DNA of 64,000 bases, from assembly GCF_002563925.1 (NCBI RefSeq), contig NZ_PDJD01000001.1, forward strand, positions 3,168,973-3,232,972, in the 5' to 3' direction. The position numbers were made by a program, and so were the translations under genes. Positions within the stretch are counted from its first letter, which is position 1. Each line of letters opens with the position of its first letter. The DNA is from Serinibacter salmoneus (GTDB lineage Bacteria; Actinomycetota; Actinomycetes; Actinomycetales; Beutenbergiaceae). The notes under the pieces were generated by a model, which made no database searches, was not told where the DNA came from, and worked only from the letters and a program-made list of their open reading frames with translations. Shown here one piece after another: positions 7,338 through 14,524 of the stretch.

Positions 7338-7359
7338 CCCGTGGGGCACACCCCACGGG
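7338..7359. terminator. Perfect 9-bp hairpin
   Basis: The arms cccgtgggg (7338-7346) and ccccacggg (7351-7359) enclose the loop caca. It may end transcription coming from the zeta-toxin operon. It could also be debris next to the ABC relic. Confidence 0.45.
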
Positions 7360-7459
7360 GCGGTGTAGATCGGCTTCAGCTCTGCGGCGATGGCTTTACC
7401 CGTCGCCGTCGGACACGAACCGCATCGCCGTGCGGATCAGGCACCGTTAGTCTTTCTAG

Positions 7460-7870
7460 ATGAACACTCGTTGTGCGGCCCTCGCGAGCGCTTCGGTTGC
7501 GGTTGGGCTTCTTGCTGGATGCGGGGACGGATCGGATGCTTCGTTGATCGCCACGCCGCCGGAGGGGGCAGCTCCCGCTGTGGTTGCTCAGGCCCTTGTC
7601 GATGCAGTGAATGTGGGGGATTCAGACTTAGTTGCGGAACTCAGCACGAGCAATTCACCATTTTCGTCGTGGCTGGATTCTGGCGCGTCAATGCGTGATG
7701 CACAACTGTATCCACCCCGGGAACGGGCTGACGGCACCGCAATCGTTGACGTCTCATTTACTGCGCACGGTACAGACCTGTCACTGCCCGAAGGTACACA
7801 GGTAACGTGGTCCATCGAGTTCGTCATCGTTGACGGTGAATGGCGAGCAAATTTGCTTGGCGCTGGGTGA
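7460..7870 (+). CDS. Small lipoprotein of unknown function
   Basis: The 136-residue product starts MNTRCAALASASVAVGLLAGCGDG, a lipoprotein signal peptide with lipobox LAGC (Cys21). After a short linker, AAPAVVAQALVDAVNVGDSDLVAELST and a C-terminal VTWSIEFVIVDGEWRANLL resemble the alpha/beta layout of NTF2-like domains, but this is weak. It would be anchored to the outer face of the membrane. The start has no strong Shine-Dalgarno. Base composition is lower in GC than the chromosome, as in the rest of the island. Confidence 0.65.
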   Translation: MNTRCAALASASVAVGLLAGCGDGSDASLIATPPEGAAPAVVAQALVDAVNVGDSDLVAELSTSNSPFSSWLDSGASMRDAQLYPPRERADGTAIVDVSFTAHGTDLSLPEGTQVTWSIEFVIVDGEWRANLLGAG

Positions 7871-8325
7871 TTCTTGCCGGGGCGCGCAGGGTGCCTTCGC
7901 CCGCGGGTCGGGTAAGGCCGGACTCTCGCGATACAACTGTTCGGTGAGTACCGACCCCATTGCCGAGAAGAGGGTCGGTACTCACCTTCCGCAGGTGGTG
8001 AGGCCTTGCGAGATGGTTGTTACGATCTTCCAACTAGCACCAGTCCGGAGTGTCGCCTGCGCTCAAGGACGAGCCTGCCGGGCACATCGGGAGGCCATTG
8101 TCTCGCGCTAGCGGGTACCACTGCACTGCTTTCCCTTGCTCGCGGATCGCAGCCATTGTATGGGAGAGTGGTTGATAACGACTAGGTGACTTCTGGGCAA
8201 GGGCACTCGCTCGGAGCCCAGGTGGCCGTGGAGGGACCTGGCCTCTAGGGCACCCATGAAGATTGATCGCGACACGCCCACCTCAAATCCGCGCGGAGCC
8301 CACCTCGAGGCTGCATTATGCATAA
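7871..8325. other. Intergenic stretch with one strong inverted repeat
   Basis: I see no gene in this 455-bp stretch. Apart from the hairpin at 7943-7986, an imperfect palindrome tgcattatgca at 8312-8322 sits just upstream of the frameshifted RHH gene and could be its operator. Nothing else stands out. Confidence 0.5.
7943..7986. repeat. Perfect 15-bp inverted repeat
   Basis: The arms ggtgagtaccgaccc (7943-7957) and gggtcggtactcacc (7972-7986) are perfectly complementary around a 14-nt loop. It lies 73 bp after the lipoprotein stop, so it may be its terminator, but the AT-containing arms and lack of a following T-run make a protein-binding or recombination site equally plausible. Confidence 0.6.
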
Positions 8326-8575
8326 ATGCCTCGGAAGCGTACGGCCCTGAGAACGAACCGTGAGCGGAACGCGCCCAGCGTTCTGCTACAAGGACGCGTC
8401 AGCCCGGAAGCCCGGGATGCCGCAAGGGAAAGCTGCTGCCGCCCTCGGCATCAGCATCTCCATGTACCTGGAACAACTCACGCTGGCGGACGCCGAGGCA
8501 TGCCTCGTGCGGCCCGCAGGCCCTTACATCCAGGAGCCCCTCGAGACTGCCCCGGAGGTCAGAGCTAGCGCCTAA
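8326..8575 (+). pseudogene. Frameshifted ribbon-helix-helix-type plasmid protein
   Basis: The first frame reads MPRKRTALRTNRERNAPSVL and then VSPEARDAAR; the family sequence continues only in the next frame as AAAALGISISMYLEQL through to a stop at 8575. Removing one A from gggaaag near 8428-8434 joins them into a single sensible protein of about 82 residues. The joined sequence looks like the small RHH/Arc-like DNA-binding proteins of actinobacterial plasmids. A single-base insertion is the simplest reading; a programmed shift is unlikely. It precedes the rep-like gene, so it may have controlled copy number or partition. Confidence 0.6.
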
Positions 8576-8593
8576 CCCGTAGGAAACCGAAAA

Positions 8594-8619
8594 GGGCCGG
8601 CCCCCGTAGGAGCCGGCCC
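8594..8619 (+). terminator. Hairpin terminator after the RHH gene
   Basis: The arms gggccggc (8594-8601) and gccggccc (8612-8619) enclose a 10-nt loop. It follows the RHH stop by 18 bp and separates that gene from the rep-like gene. Confidence 0.6.
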
Positions 8620-8838
8620 CAAGTCCGAAGCGTAGGACCCCTCTGCTTGGCCGCTGGTGGGTCCAACGCTCAACCTCATGCACCCTCGTGCATCCTGAGA
8701 TTGGACCCCACGATACTGCCAACATCGACGTCTGGCGACCCCTTCGGCGTGGACACGCCGAAAGAGACTTGCGTCGTACCTCCGAAGCGACTGCGGCGTG
8801 TGCGGCGTGAAGCGGAGAAGAGCCCCCTCGCAATCGCC

Positions 8839-9915
8839 ATGGCCATCCCCCAAGGCTCCCAGCGCGTACAACGCGCCAGCACCTGGCTGACCCTAGTCAA
8901 CGACCGCGCCACTCGCGAGAACCTACGGGGCGACCGACTCGCCACCATCGCAGCCGTGGCTCGCTGCCTCCTGGCTCACACCGACGCGAGCTACACCACC
9001 AGGCCGGGCTGGCAGGCACTCATGGGCGCCTCTGGGCGGTCCCGGCGCACTGTCGCACGTGCGCTAGCCACCCTGCGCGCCTGGGGTCTCCTCGGGATCG
9101 TGGCCACAGGACGCCGCGGCTGCTTCGCCCCCGGTGGCCATCTCGCACGTAGCCGCAGCCTGCGCACGCCGGTGGTCAACAGCGCCACTGACCCCATCAA
9201 CGAGGCCGCTGTGTACGTACTCGCGGAGCCCGCTCGTGCTCGCAGCATGATGCGCGCCCCCGAGTCTGTGGATGCAAATGGCACCCCTCCCCGTAAGGGC
9301 TTGGTACTCCCCCCCCCCGCACGCGCGCGAGAGCACAGTCCGCAGTCCAATGCGGAGCCGCTTCGCGGCCACCACATCACGGCCGCGCAAGCGCGGCGCC
9401 GCGATCCGGTCCTCAGGCATCGTCCAGGGCACTGGTGGCCCAGTGGCGTAACGACAGACGGCCAGGCGGCCGCCTTGCGAGCCAGCCACGAGCTAGGCGT
9501 GCGGCTACCGGTCCTGCGATCCATCAGTTCCAAGCACGTTCGCAGCATCTTGCGCCCCTTCGTCGAGGCAGGTTGGACAGTCGGTGACATCCTCATCGCC
9601 ATCGACGTCCGCCCAGGGGACGCGCGGTGGCACCACGACGGTGCCACCGGAGTTGGCAACGTCGGCACGTGGCTGGCCTACCGACTCCGCCACTGGACCA
9701 GCAACGGCACCCCACGTCGCTCCCCCAGCCAACGCATCACCCAAGAACGCGCCCAGCGAACCGCCGAGCACCGCGCCCAGCGAACCGCCGAGCACCGCGC
9801 CCAGCGTGAGCGCGAGGCCCAAGTCAAACCAGCCAGCCCCGCGTTCGTCGCTGACATCACATGTTGCTTGTTGCTACGTCGGAGAACGGGGATGTGGCAG
9901 GAGGAGAGTAGTTAG
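8839..9915 (+). CDS. Rep-like winged-helix plasmid replication protein
   Basis: The first ATG at 8839 gives 358 aa; a longer version from TTG 8647 is possible but has no good ribosome binding site. Residues 20-110 contain RLATIAAVARCLLAHTD, YTTRPGWQALMGASGRSRRT and VARALATLRAWGLLGIVATGR, the layout of a winged-helix DNA-binding domain with a beta wing, as in theta-type plasmid initiators of actinobacteria. The C-terminal part has a second helical region (WTVGDILIAIDVRPG...GTWLAYRLRHW) and an Ala/Arg/Glu repeat. A run of ten C at 9309-9318 lies in the coding sequence. The context (RHH protein, resolvase, toxin-antitoxin) supports plasmid origin. The exact Rep family is not certain. Confidence 0.55.
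   Translation: MAIPQGSQRVQRASTWLTLVNDRATRENLRGDRLATIAAVARCLLAHTDASYTTRPGWQALMGASGRSRRTVARALATLRAWGLLGIVATGRRGCFAPGGHLARSRSLRTPVVNSATDPINEAAVYVLAEPARARSMMRAPESVDANGTPPRKGLVLPPPARAREHSPQSNAEPLRGHHITAAQARRRDPVLRHRPGHWWPSGVTTDGQAAALRASHELGVRLPVLRSISSKHVRSILRPFVEAGWTVGDILIAIDVRPGDARWHHDGATGVGNVGTWLAYRLRHWTSNGTPRRSPSQRITQERAQRTAEHRAQRTAEHRAQREREAQVKPASPAFVADITCCLLLRRRTGMWQEESS
9751..9804 (+). repeat. 24-bp tandem repeat in the rep-like gene
   Basis: Two full copies (9751-9774, 9775-9798) and the start of a third encode AQRTAEHR units in a predicted charged helix. The period is a multiple of three, so copy-number change keeps the frame. Confidence 0.8.
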
Positions 9916-10113
9916 GCTTTCCTGCGAATCAGTACAGAAATGCAGAGGCTGCATCTCTCGCAACATCTAGCCCAGGACGGAATGTGCCAACCGGCCACCG
10001 GGTTGATATACCACGCGCCTTCGCCCAGCAGATGGCTCTTTTCGGAACGTCCCAGTATGGTTCCCGTGGTGGAGGCTCTTCCTCTCGACTTCCCGTTCTG
10101 CTACCGTCCGAGC

Positions 10114-10398
10114 ATGACGTCGCCGAGTGACAAGCGGGTCCTACGTGTCTTTGCTGATTACGGCGCATCGACGCCGTTGTGGGGTGCGGGCCTGATTGAA
10201 GATCTCGATGCCTTGGGACTCTCCCTCGGGCTACAGCAGACGCTGAGAGAGACCGCGGAGGTCTTCAACGATTCAGTGGTACCCGAGCTTGGCTGGAAGT
10301 CGGAACAGCGTCGCCACGAGTATATGCGCTTGCTCGACGAATCAGTAAAAGGACTGACCGCTGAATTGGGCTCGAGGTGCACCATCATCAAGGAGTAG
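10114..10398 (+). CDS. Small conserved-looking protein, function unknown
   Basis: ATG at 10114 gives 94 residues and is preferred over the long upstream extension, which looks non-coding. The product starts MTSPSDKRVLRVFADYGAST, then PLWGAGLIEDLDALGLSLGL and an amphipathic helical C-terminal half (LRETAEVFNDSVVPELGWK). It has no signal peptide or membrane segment. I believe similar short proteins occur singly in actinobacteria, but I cannot name a family or a role. Confidence 0.6.
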   Translation: MTSPSDKRVLRVFADYGASTPLWGAGLIEDLDALGLSLGLQQTLRETAEVFNDSVVPELGWKSEQRRHEYMRLLDESVKGLTAELGSRCTIIKE

Positions 10399-10483
10399 TC
10401 CACGCGAAGAAGACAAGCAATGCCCCTCGTCTGGGTCGAACCAGACGTCGCTGGCTACGTACAGCCGCACCGCGAAGTCATCG

Positions 10484-10612
10484 ATGTCGTCGGGTAGCAA
10501 CACACTGCGCTGCGGTGCGGCCGACACCGCTTCGACCGTCGGCTGGGGATTCCGCCACATCGAGGGCAAGCACGCAGCGGAATTTGAAGCGCTCGATACG
10601 AACATGAACTGA
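10484..10612 (+). pseudogene. Possible C-terminal scrap of a secreted toxin
   Basis: The frame ends with TASTVGWGFRHIEGKHAAEF and EALDTNMN before a stop. The GWGFRHIxxKH pattern resembles the catalytic start of C-terminal toxin domains in polymorphic toxins, but everything after it is missing, and no delivery domain lies upstream. The fragment is at the right edge of the island, directly before the 22-bp repeats and core genes. Identification is tentative. Confidence 0.35.
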
Positions 10613-10672
10613 ACCACCCTCCCCTACCCAGGCAGGGCGCCCGTATCGACGCTGACACCTCCCGGCGGACGG

Positions 10673-10760
10673 GACGGGGCTGCCTCGCGGTGGGGGCGGG
10701 GCTGCCTCGCGGTGGGGGCGGGACTGCCTCGCGGTGGGGACGGGAGGGCCTCGCGAAGGG
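10673..10760 (+). repeat. 22-bp tandem array (four copies)
   Basis: Units start at 10673, 10695, 10717 and 10739; the first three differ by one or two bases and the fourth is degenerate. The core on this strand is ctgcctcgcggt. It lies between the end of the island and the stop of the minus-strand gene at 10768. The reverse-strand core ACCGCGAGG recurs in the 22-bp array at 33594-33659. Confidence 0.85.
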
Positions 10761-10767
10761 GGTGGGG

Positions 10768-11469
10768 TCAGGCGGCGGCCGCGCGGTGCTCGCGTGCGCT
10801 GGCCGTCTCGCGCCCCACGATCGCCGGCGCGACCTGCACGAGCGCGTCGTCCCGCAGTGCCTCGACCATGAACAGCGCGAAGTCCACCCGCCGCGTCATG
10901 TTGCTGGCCAGCACCGGGTCCCCCACGTGCTCGGACCACACGGGCAGGCCCTGGCTGGGTCCCTCCTCCAGGTCGCTGCCGCGCACCACGGTCCACCGGG
11001 TGTCGCTGGCGAAGATCCGCCGGCATGCCTCCACCTGGTCGTCGATCTCCACCACCCGCGCCAGCTTTGCCAGCCGCGTCATGATCGGCACCATCAGCCG
11101 CAGTTTCCAGTCGTAGCGGTCCTTCCCGTCGCGGCTGATGTGCCAGCCGCAGGAGAAGACCAATCGCGCATCCACCGGCGCGAAGTCCATCACGGCCTGC
11201 GCCGTGCCGGAGGAGTACTGCTGCACACCCCAGGGCGCGAGCACGGTGAGCACACCGTCCACCCCGGTCACCGCCCGGCGGATCACCTCCCGGTCGTTGG
11301 TGGCGCCCGGCAGGAGCTCGATCCGGCCGGCGAACCGCTCCAGCTTGCTCACGCTCTGCTCCCGGCACACCGCCACCACCTGGTAACCGCGCTCCAGGCA
11401 CTGCTCGACCATGTACTGCCCCAGCTTGCCCGAGGCCCCGATGATCGCGACCCGCCTGATGTCTCCCAT
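10768..11469 (-). CDS. NAD(P)-binding atypical SDR (NmrA/SDR_a5-like)
   Basis: ATG at 11469 has a ggggagag ribosome binding site and gives 233 aa. The N-terminus VAIIGASGKLGQYMVEQCLERGY is a Rossmann fold with a GxxGxxG dinucleotide motif. The family includes NAD(P)H-binding regulators and reductases/epimerases acting on small molecules; the usual YxxxK catalytic pair is not obvious, so the enzyme may be a redox sensor or an atypical reductase. It is divergent from a TetR regulator, with two operator-like palindromes between them, so it is probably the regulated target. Confidence 0.75.
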   Translation of the reverse strand: MGDIRRVAIIGASGKLGQYMVEQCLERGYQVVAVCREQSVSKLERFAGRIELLPGATNDREVIRRAVTGVDGVLTVLAPWGVQQYSSGTAQAVMDFAPVDARLVFSCGWHISRDGKDRYDWKLRLMVPIMTRLAKLARVVEIDDQVEACRRIFASDTRWTVVRGSDLEEGPSQGLPVWSEHVGDPVLASNMTRRVDFALFMVEALRDDALVQVAPAIVGRETASAREHRAAAA

Positions 11470-11505
11470 TGCTCTCCCCAATCCAGTCACGGACCCTCGC
11501 CGCGA

Positions 11506-11541
11506 CTTACGCTGTAAGGCAGGCTAGGCTTACGGCGTAAG
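11506..11541. promoter_or_regulatory. Tandem TetR operator palindromes
   Basis: Two palindromes, cttacgctgtaag (11506-11518) and cttacggcgtaag (11529-11541), fit CTTACRSYGTAAG and lie in the shared intergenic region of the divergent TetR and NAD(P)-binding genes. Centres are 23 bp apart. Binding by the adjacent TetR protein would regulate both directions. Confidence 0.7.
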
Positions 11542-11562
11542 GAAGTCAAGGGAAGGGGAGGC

Positions 11563-12288
11563 ATGGCGAGCAAGCTCACCCGGGACGGGATCGTGGCGCA
11601 GGCCCTCGCCGTCGCCGACGAGAAGGGCATCGCGGGCGTCACCATGCGCGCCGTGGCGCGTGAACTCGGCGTCGAGGCGATGTCGCTCTACCACCACGTG
11701 AAGAACCGTGAGGGGATGCTGGACGGCATGGTCGACGCCGTCTTCGCGGAGATCGAGATCCCCGACGGCGCCGAGGCTTCCGATGGCACCACGGCCTCGG
11801 ACACCACAGCCTCGGCCTGGCGGGAGACCCTCGCCGAGCGCTGCCGCTCGGCTCGGGCGGCGCTCTCGCGCCACCCGTGGGCGCTGGGGCTGATGGACTC
11901 CCGAGCGACGCCGGGCCCGGCCACCCTGCGCCACCACGACGCCGTGCTCGGCGTGCTGCGCCGCGGCGGATTCACCGTGTCCGGCGCCGCTCACGCCGTC
12001 TCCCTGCTCGACGCCTACCTCTATGGCTTCGTGCTGCAGGAGTTGAGCCTGCCGTTCACCGCGGAGCAGGGGGCCGACGAGGTCGCCGAGCAGATCATGC
12101 CGCCTGAGGCGGCCGCCGCGTTCCCCTACCTCGCGGAACTCACTCGGGAGCACGTCGCCCGGCCGGGCTACGACTACGGCGCCGAGTTCGAGATCGGGCT
12201 CGCCCTGGTGCTGGACTCCCTCGCGGCGGTGCGCGACGCCGCAGGCCGTGCGTCGCCCACCTCCTCCTCGCTCACCTCTGGCGCATGA
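11563..12288 (+). CDS. TetR/AcrR-family transcriptional regulator
   Basis: The 241-residue protein has an N-terminal helix-turn-helix (GITMRAVARELGVEAMSLYHHV-like, residues 26-48) and a C-terminal ligand/dimer domain of the TetR_C type (HDAVLGVLRRGGFTVSGAAHA, LDAYLYGFVLQE). It is divergent from the NAD(P)-binding gene and overlaps the downstream hydrolase by ATGA, so it probably controls both. The tandem palindromes 22 bp before its ATG are the likely operator, implying autorepression. The inducer is not evident. Confidence 0.88.
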   Translation: MASKLTRDGIVAQALAVADEKGIAGVTMRAVARELGVEAMSLYHHVKNREGMLDGMVDAVFAEIEIPDGAEASDGTTASDTTASAWRETLAERCRSARAALSRHPWALGLMDSRATPGPATLRHHDAVLGVLRRGGFTVSGAAHAVSLLDAYLYGFVLQELSLPFTAEQGADEVAEQIMPPEAAAAFPYLAELTREHVARPGYDYGAEFEIGLALVLDSLAAVRDAAGRASPTSSSLTSGA

Positions 12289-13244
12289 GCGACACCCACC
12301 CCGGCCTCTACCCGGCGATCGAGCCGCAGCGCACGGGCACCCTGCTGCGGCCCGACGGCGCCGCGCTGTACTGGGAGGCCTCCGGGAACCCGGACGGTCG
12401 GCCCGCGCTCTACCTGCACGGCGGCCCCGGTGGTGGCCTGGGCCCCGGCGGCTACCGGCGCCGGTTCGACCCCGAGCGCTACCACGTGGTGGGCCTGGAC
12501 CAGCGAGGCTGCGGGCGGAGCCGGCCCCTCGCCGTCGAGCACCCCGAGTCCCTGACCACGAACACCACCCAGGCGCTCATCGACGACCTGGAGGCGCTGC
12601 GCGAGCATCTCGGCATCGAGCGGTGGCTCGTGCACGGCGTCTCCTGGGGCTGCGCGCTCGCGCTCGCCTACGCCCTCGCACACCCGGACCGCGTGAGCGA
12701 GCTCGTGCTCGTCGCCGTCACCACCGGCGCCCGCGAGGAGATTGAGTGGATCACGAAGGGCGTCGGGGCGATCTTCCCCGAGGCCCAGTCGCGGCTCGCC
12801 GCCCTAGCGCACGACGGCGAACGGCCGGTGGACGCGGTCGCTCGCCTGCTGCGGGACCCGGCCAGGCGAGAGGAGGCGGCGGCCGCGTGGGACGCCTGGG
12901 AGTCCACCCACCTCAGCCTCGACCCGCACTGGGCGCCCGGCCCCTACCGCGAGGATCCGGTGGATCGGGTGAACTTCGCCATGCTCGTGACGCACTACTG
13001 GTCGCAGGACTGCTTCCTGGCCGGCCCGCTGCGGATCCGAGACCGGATCGGCGGACTCGCGGGCGTCCCCGGGGTGCTCATCCACGGCCGGCGCGACATC
13101 TCCGGCCCCGCCGTCACGCCGTGGCTGTTGCACCGCGCCTGGCCCGGGAGCGCACTGCACATCGTGGAGGAGGAGGGGCACGGGGGGCCGGTGCAGATGG
13201 CCCTCGCCCGGCGGGCGATGGACCGCTTCGCGACCCGGGCCTGA
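12285..13244 (+). CDS. pip: Prolyl aminopeptidase-like alpha/beta hydrolase (S33)
   Basis: The 319-residue protein shows the family hallmarks: the oxyanion motif HGGPGGG near residue 46, DQRGCGRSRP, and the nucleophile elbow GVSWG with Ser120. The histidine is in EEEGHGG near the C-terminus. Proline iminopeptidases release N-terminal proline from peptides in the cytosol. The elbow reads GVSWG where classic enzymes have GGSWG, so the substrate could differ. The gene is translationally coupled to the upstream TetR gene. Confidence 0.82.
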   Translation: MSDTHPGLYPAIEPQRTGTLLRPDGAALYWEASGNPDGRPALYLHGGPGGGLGPGGYRRRFDPERYHVVGLDQRGCGRSRPLAVEHPESLTTNTTQALIDDLEALREHLGIERWLVHGVSWGCALALAYALAHPDRVSELVLVAVTTGAREEIEWITKGVGAIFPEAQSRLAALAHDGERPVDAVARLLRDPARREEAAAAWDAWESTHLSLDPHWAPGPYREDPVDRVNFAMLVTHYWSQDCFLAGPLRIRDRIGGLAGVPGVLIHGRRDISGPAVTPWLLHRAWPGSALHIVEEEGHGGPVQMALARRAMDRFATRA

Positions 13245-13266
13245 GGCCTGGAGTTCGGCGCCTCAG
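13241..13266. terminator. Hairpin between convergent genes
   Basis: ctgaggc (13241-13247) pairs with gcctcag (13260-13266) between the converging hydrolase and LacI genes. It starts within the stop codon of the hydrolase. It could serve both directions. Confidence 0.45.
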
Positions 13267-13271
13267 TGCCG

Positions 13272-14330
13272 TCAGTCCGCCGACTCGGTGTCCTGTTCCC
13301 GTAGGGCCGCGGGCGGCGAGGTGGTGCCACGTTCCACGAGGCTGGTGGCGAGCTGGACGTGGTGGGAGTCCGGTTCCCGGCCCTCGATCATCCGCAGCAG
13401 GGTACGCACCGCCACGCCGCCCATGCGGCGCATGGGTTGGCGCACCGTGGTCAGCGGGGGTGACATCCACTTCGCCGGCGGGATGTCGTCGAATCCCACC
13501 ACGCTGAGATCGTCGGGGGTGCGTAGGCCGCCGCGGCGCGCACCCTCGATCACCCCGAGGGCGACCGCATCGCAGATGCACACCACGCCGGTGGGGGGCG
13601 TGGAGTCGCGGGCCAGGGAGCGACCGATCGCGAAGCCCGTCTCGTACTCCGTGTCGCCGGGATAGGTGAGCCTCTCGTCGAAGGGCACGCCGGCGCGTTC
13701 GAGCGCGCTGCGGTACCCGGCGAACCGCTCGAGGCCGAAGTCGCTGTCGTGGTCGACCCCGATGTACCCGATGCGGCGATGCCCGAGGTCCAGCAGGTGG
13801 GTGGTGGCCATGGCGCCACCCGCCCAGTTCGTGGCGCCGATGGAGACGACGCGGTCGTCCACCCGCGACTTCGAGTCGACCGTGACGATGGGGAAGTCAG
13901 CCTCGCGCGCCGCTCGGAGGAACTCCGGTTCGATCGTCGAGGTCACGATCAGCGCGCCGCGGGCCTCGGTGGCCAGAAGGCGGTCCAGTACCACGGCGTC
14001 CACGCCCTTGCCGCGTCGCAGGAGTTGCGTGAGCACCTCCACGCCGGACTCGGTCGCGGTCGCCAGCGCCCCGGAGAAGAGTTCGCCGCTGTATACCGAC
14101 CCGAAACCGTCGAACGCCGCCACGATCATGTTCTCGCGCTGCGGATGCCGGACGGGTCTACGCCGGAACCCGAGTTGAGCGGCGGCGTGGAGCACGCGTT
14201 CGCGGGTGTCCGCGGCGACGTGGGGCTTCCCGGCGAGCGCCTTGGACGCGGCTGGGACGGAACAACCCGCCTCACGCGCCACGTCGGCGAGGGTGACGCG
14301 ACGCGGCTGCGCATCGGATGCATCAGGCAT
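13272..14330 (-). CDS. LacI-family regulator of the xylo-oligosaccharide operon
   Basis: The 352-residue protein has the LacI helix-turn-helix VTLADVAREAGCSVPAASKA at residues 12-31 and a periplasmic-binding-like sensor domain (IVAAFDGFGSVYSG..., TGVVCICDAVALGVIEG, DDLSVVGFDD). It is divergent from a CUT1 importer and GH120 xylosidase operon, so it most likely represses that operon and is released by a xylose-derived sugar. GAAACTTTC-type boxes lie before both its own start and that of the binding protein. Confidence 0.88.
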   Translation of the reverse strand: MPDASDAQPRRVTLADVAREAGCSVPAASKALAGKPHVAADTRERVLHAAAQLGFRRRPVRHPQRENMIVAAFDGFGSVYSGELFSGALATATESGVEVLTQLLRRGKGVDAVVLDRLLATEARGALIVTSTIEPEFLRAAREADFPIVTVDSKSRVDDRVVSIGATNWAGGAMATTHLLDLGHRRIGYIGVDHDSDFGLERFAGYRSALERAGVPFDERLTYPGDTEYETGFAIGRSLARDSTPPTGVVCICDAVALGVIEGARRGGLRTPDDLSVVGFDDIPPAKWMSPPLTTVRQPMRRMGGVAVRTLLRMIEGREPDSHHVQLATSLVERGTTSPPAALREQDTESAD

Positions 14331-14349
14331 GCCCCCACCCTACTCGCCC

Positions 14350-14358
14350 GAAACTTTC
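14350..14358. promoter_or_regulatory. LacI-type operator half-palindrome, box 1
   Basis: gaaactttc is symmetrical except for the central base and lies 20 bp before the LacI start. The related gaaagtttc occurs before the binding-protein gene, which suggests both belong to one regulator. Confidence 0.5.
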
Positions 14359-14481
14359 ATCCGGTCTCGATTGAGTTTCAGATCGCCGAATCCGCGTGAT
14401 TTGGGGGAGTGACACCCTTGACGGCGCGATCAACCGCGGCAAGTATCGGGTTGTCCGGTCACCCAACACCCCCATGGGCCG

Positions 14482-14490
14482 GAAAGTTTC
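14482..14490. promoter_or_regulatory. LacI-type operator half-palindrome, box 2
   Basis: gaaagtttc is the complement of box 1, 35 bp before the ATG of the sugar-binding lipoprotein, a position where a bound repressor would block transcription. Confidence 0.5.
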
Positions 14491-14524
14491 AGAGACAAAC
14501 GTCGACGACGACGGAAGGAAGCTC

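Noticed and set aside
5554-8586. Shared 10-mer cccgtaggaa before the antitoxin and after the RHH gene as a common operator
   Set aside because: Only two exact copies, one after a stop codon, so there is too little to call a site.
9751-9804. Replication iterons
   Set aside because: The repeats are in frame inside the protein's charged C-terminal helix and explain themselves as coding repeats; iterons would usually lie outside the gene.
10342-10658. Minus-strand frames across the island edge
   Set aside because: No start signal or known sequence; the plus-strand toxin-like motif is the better reading.
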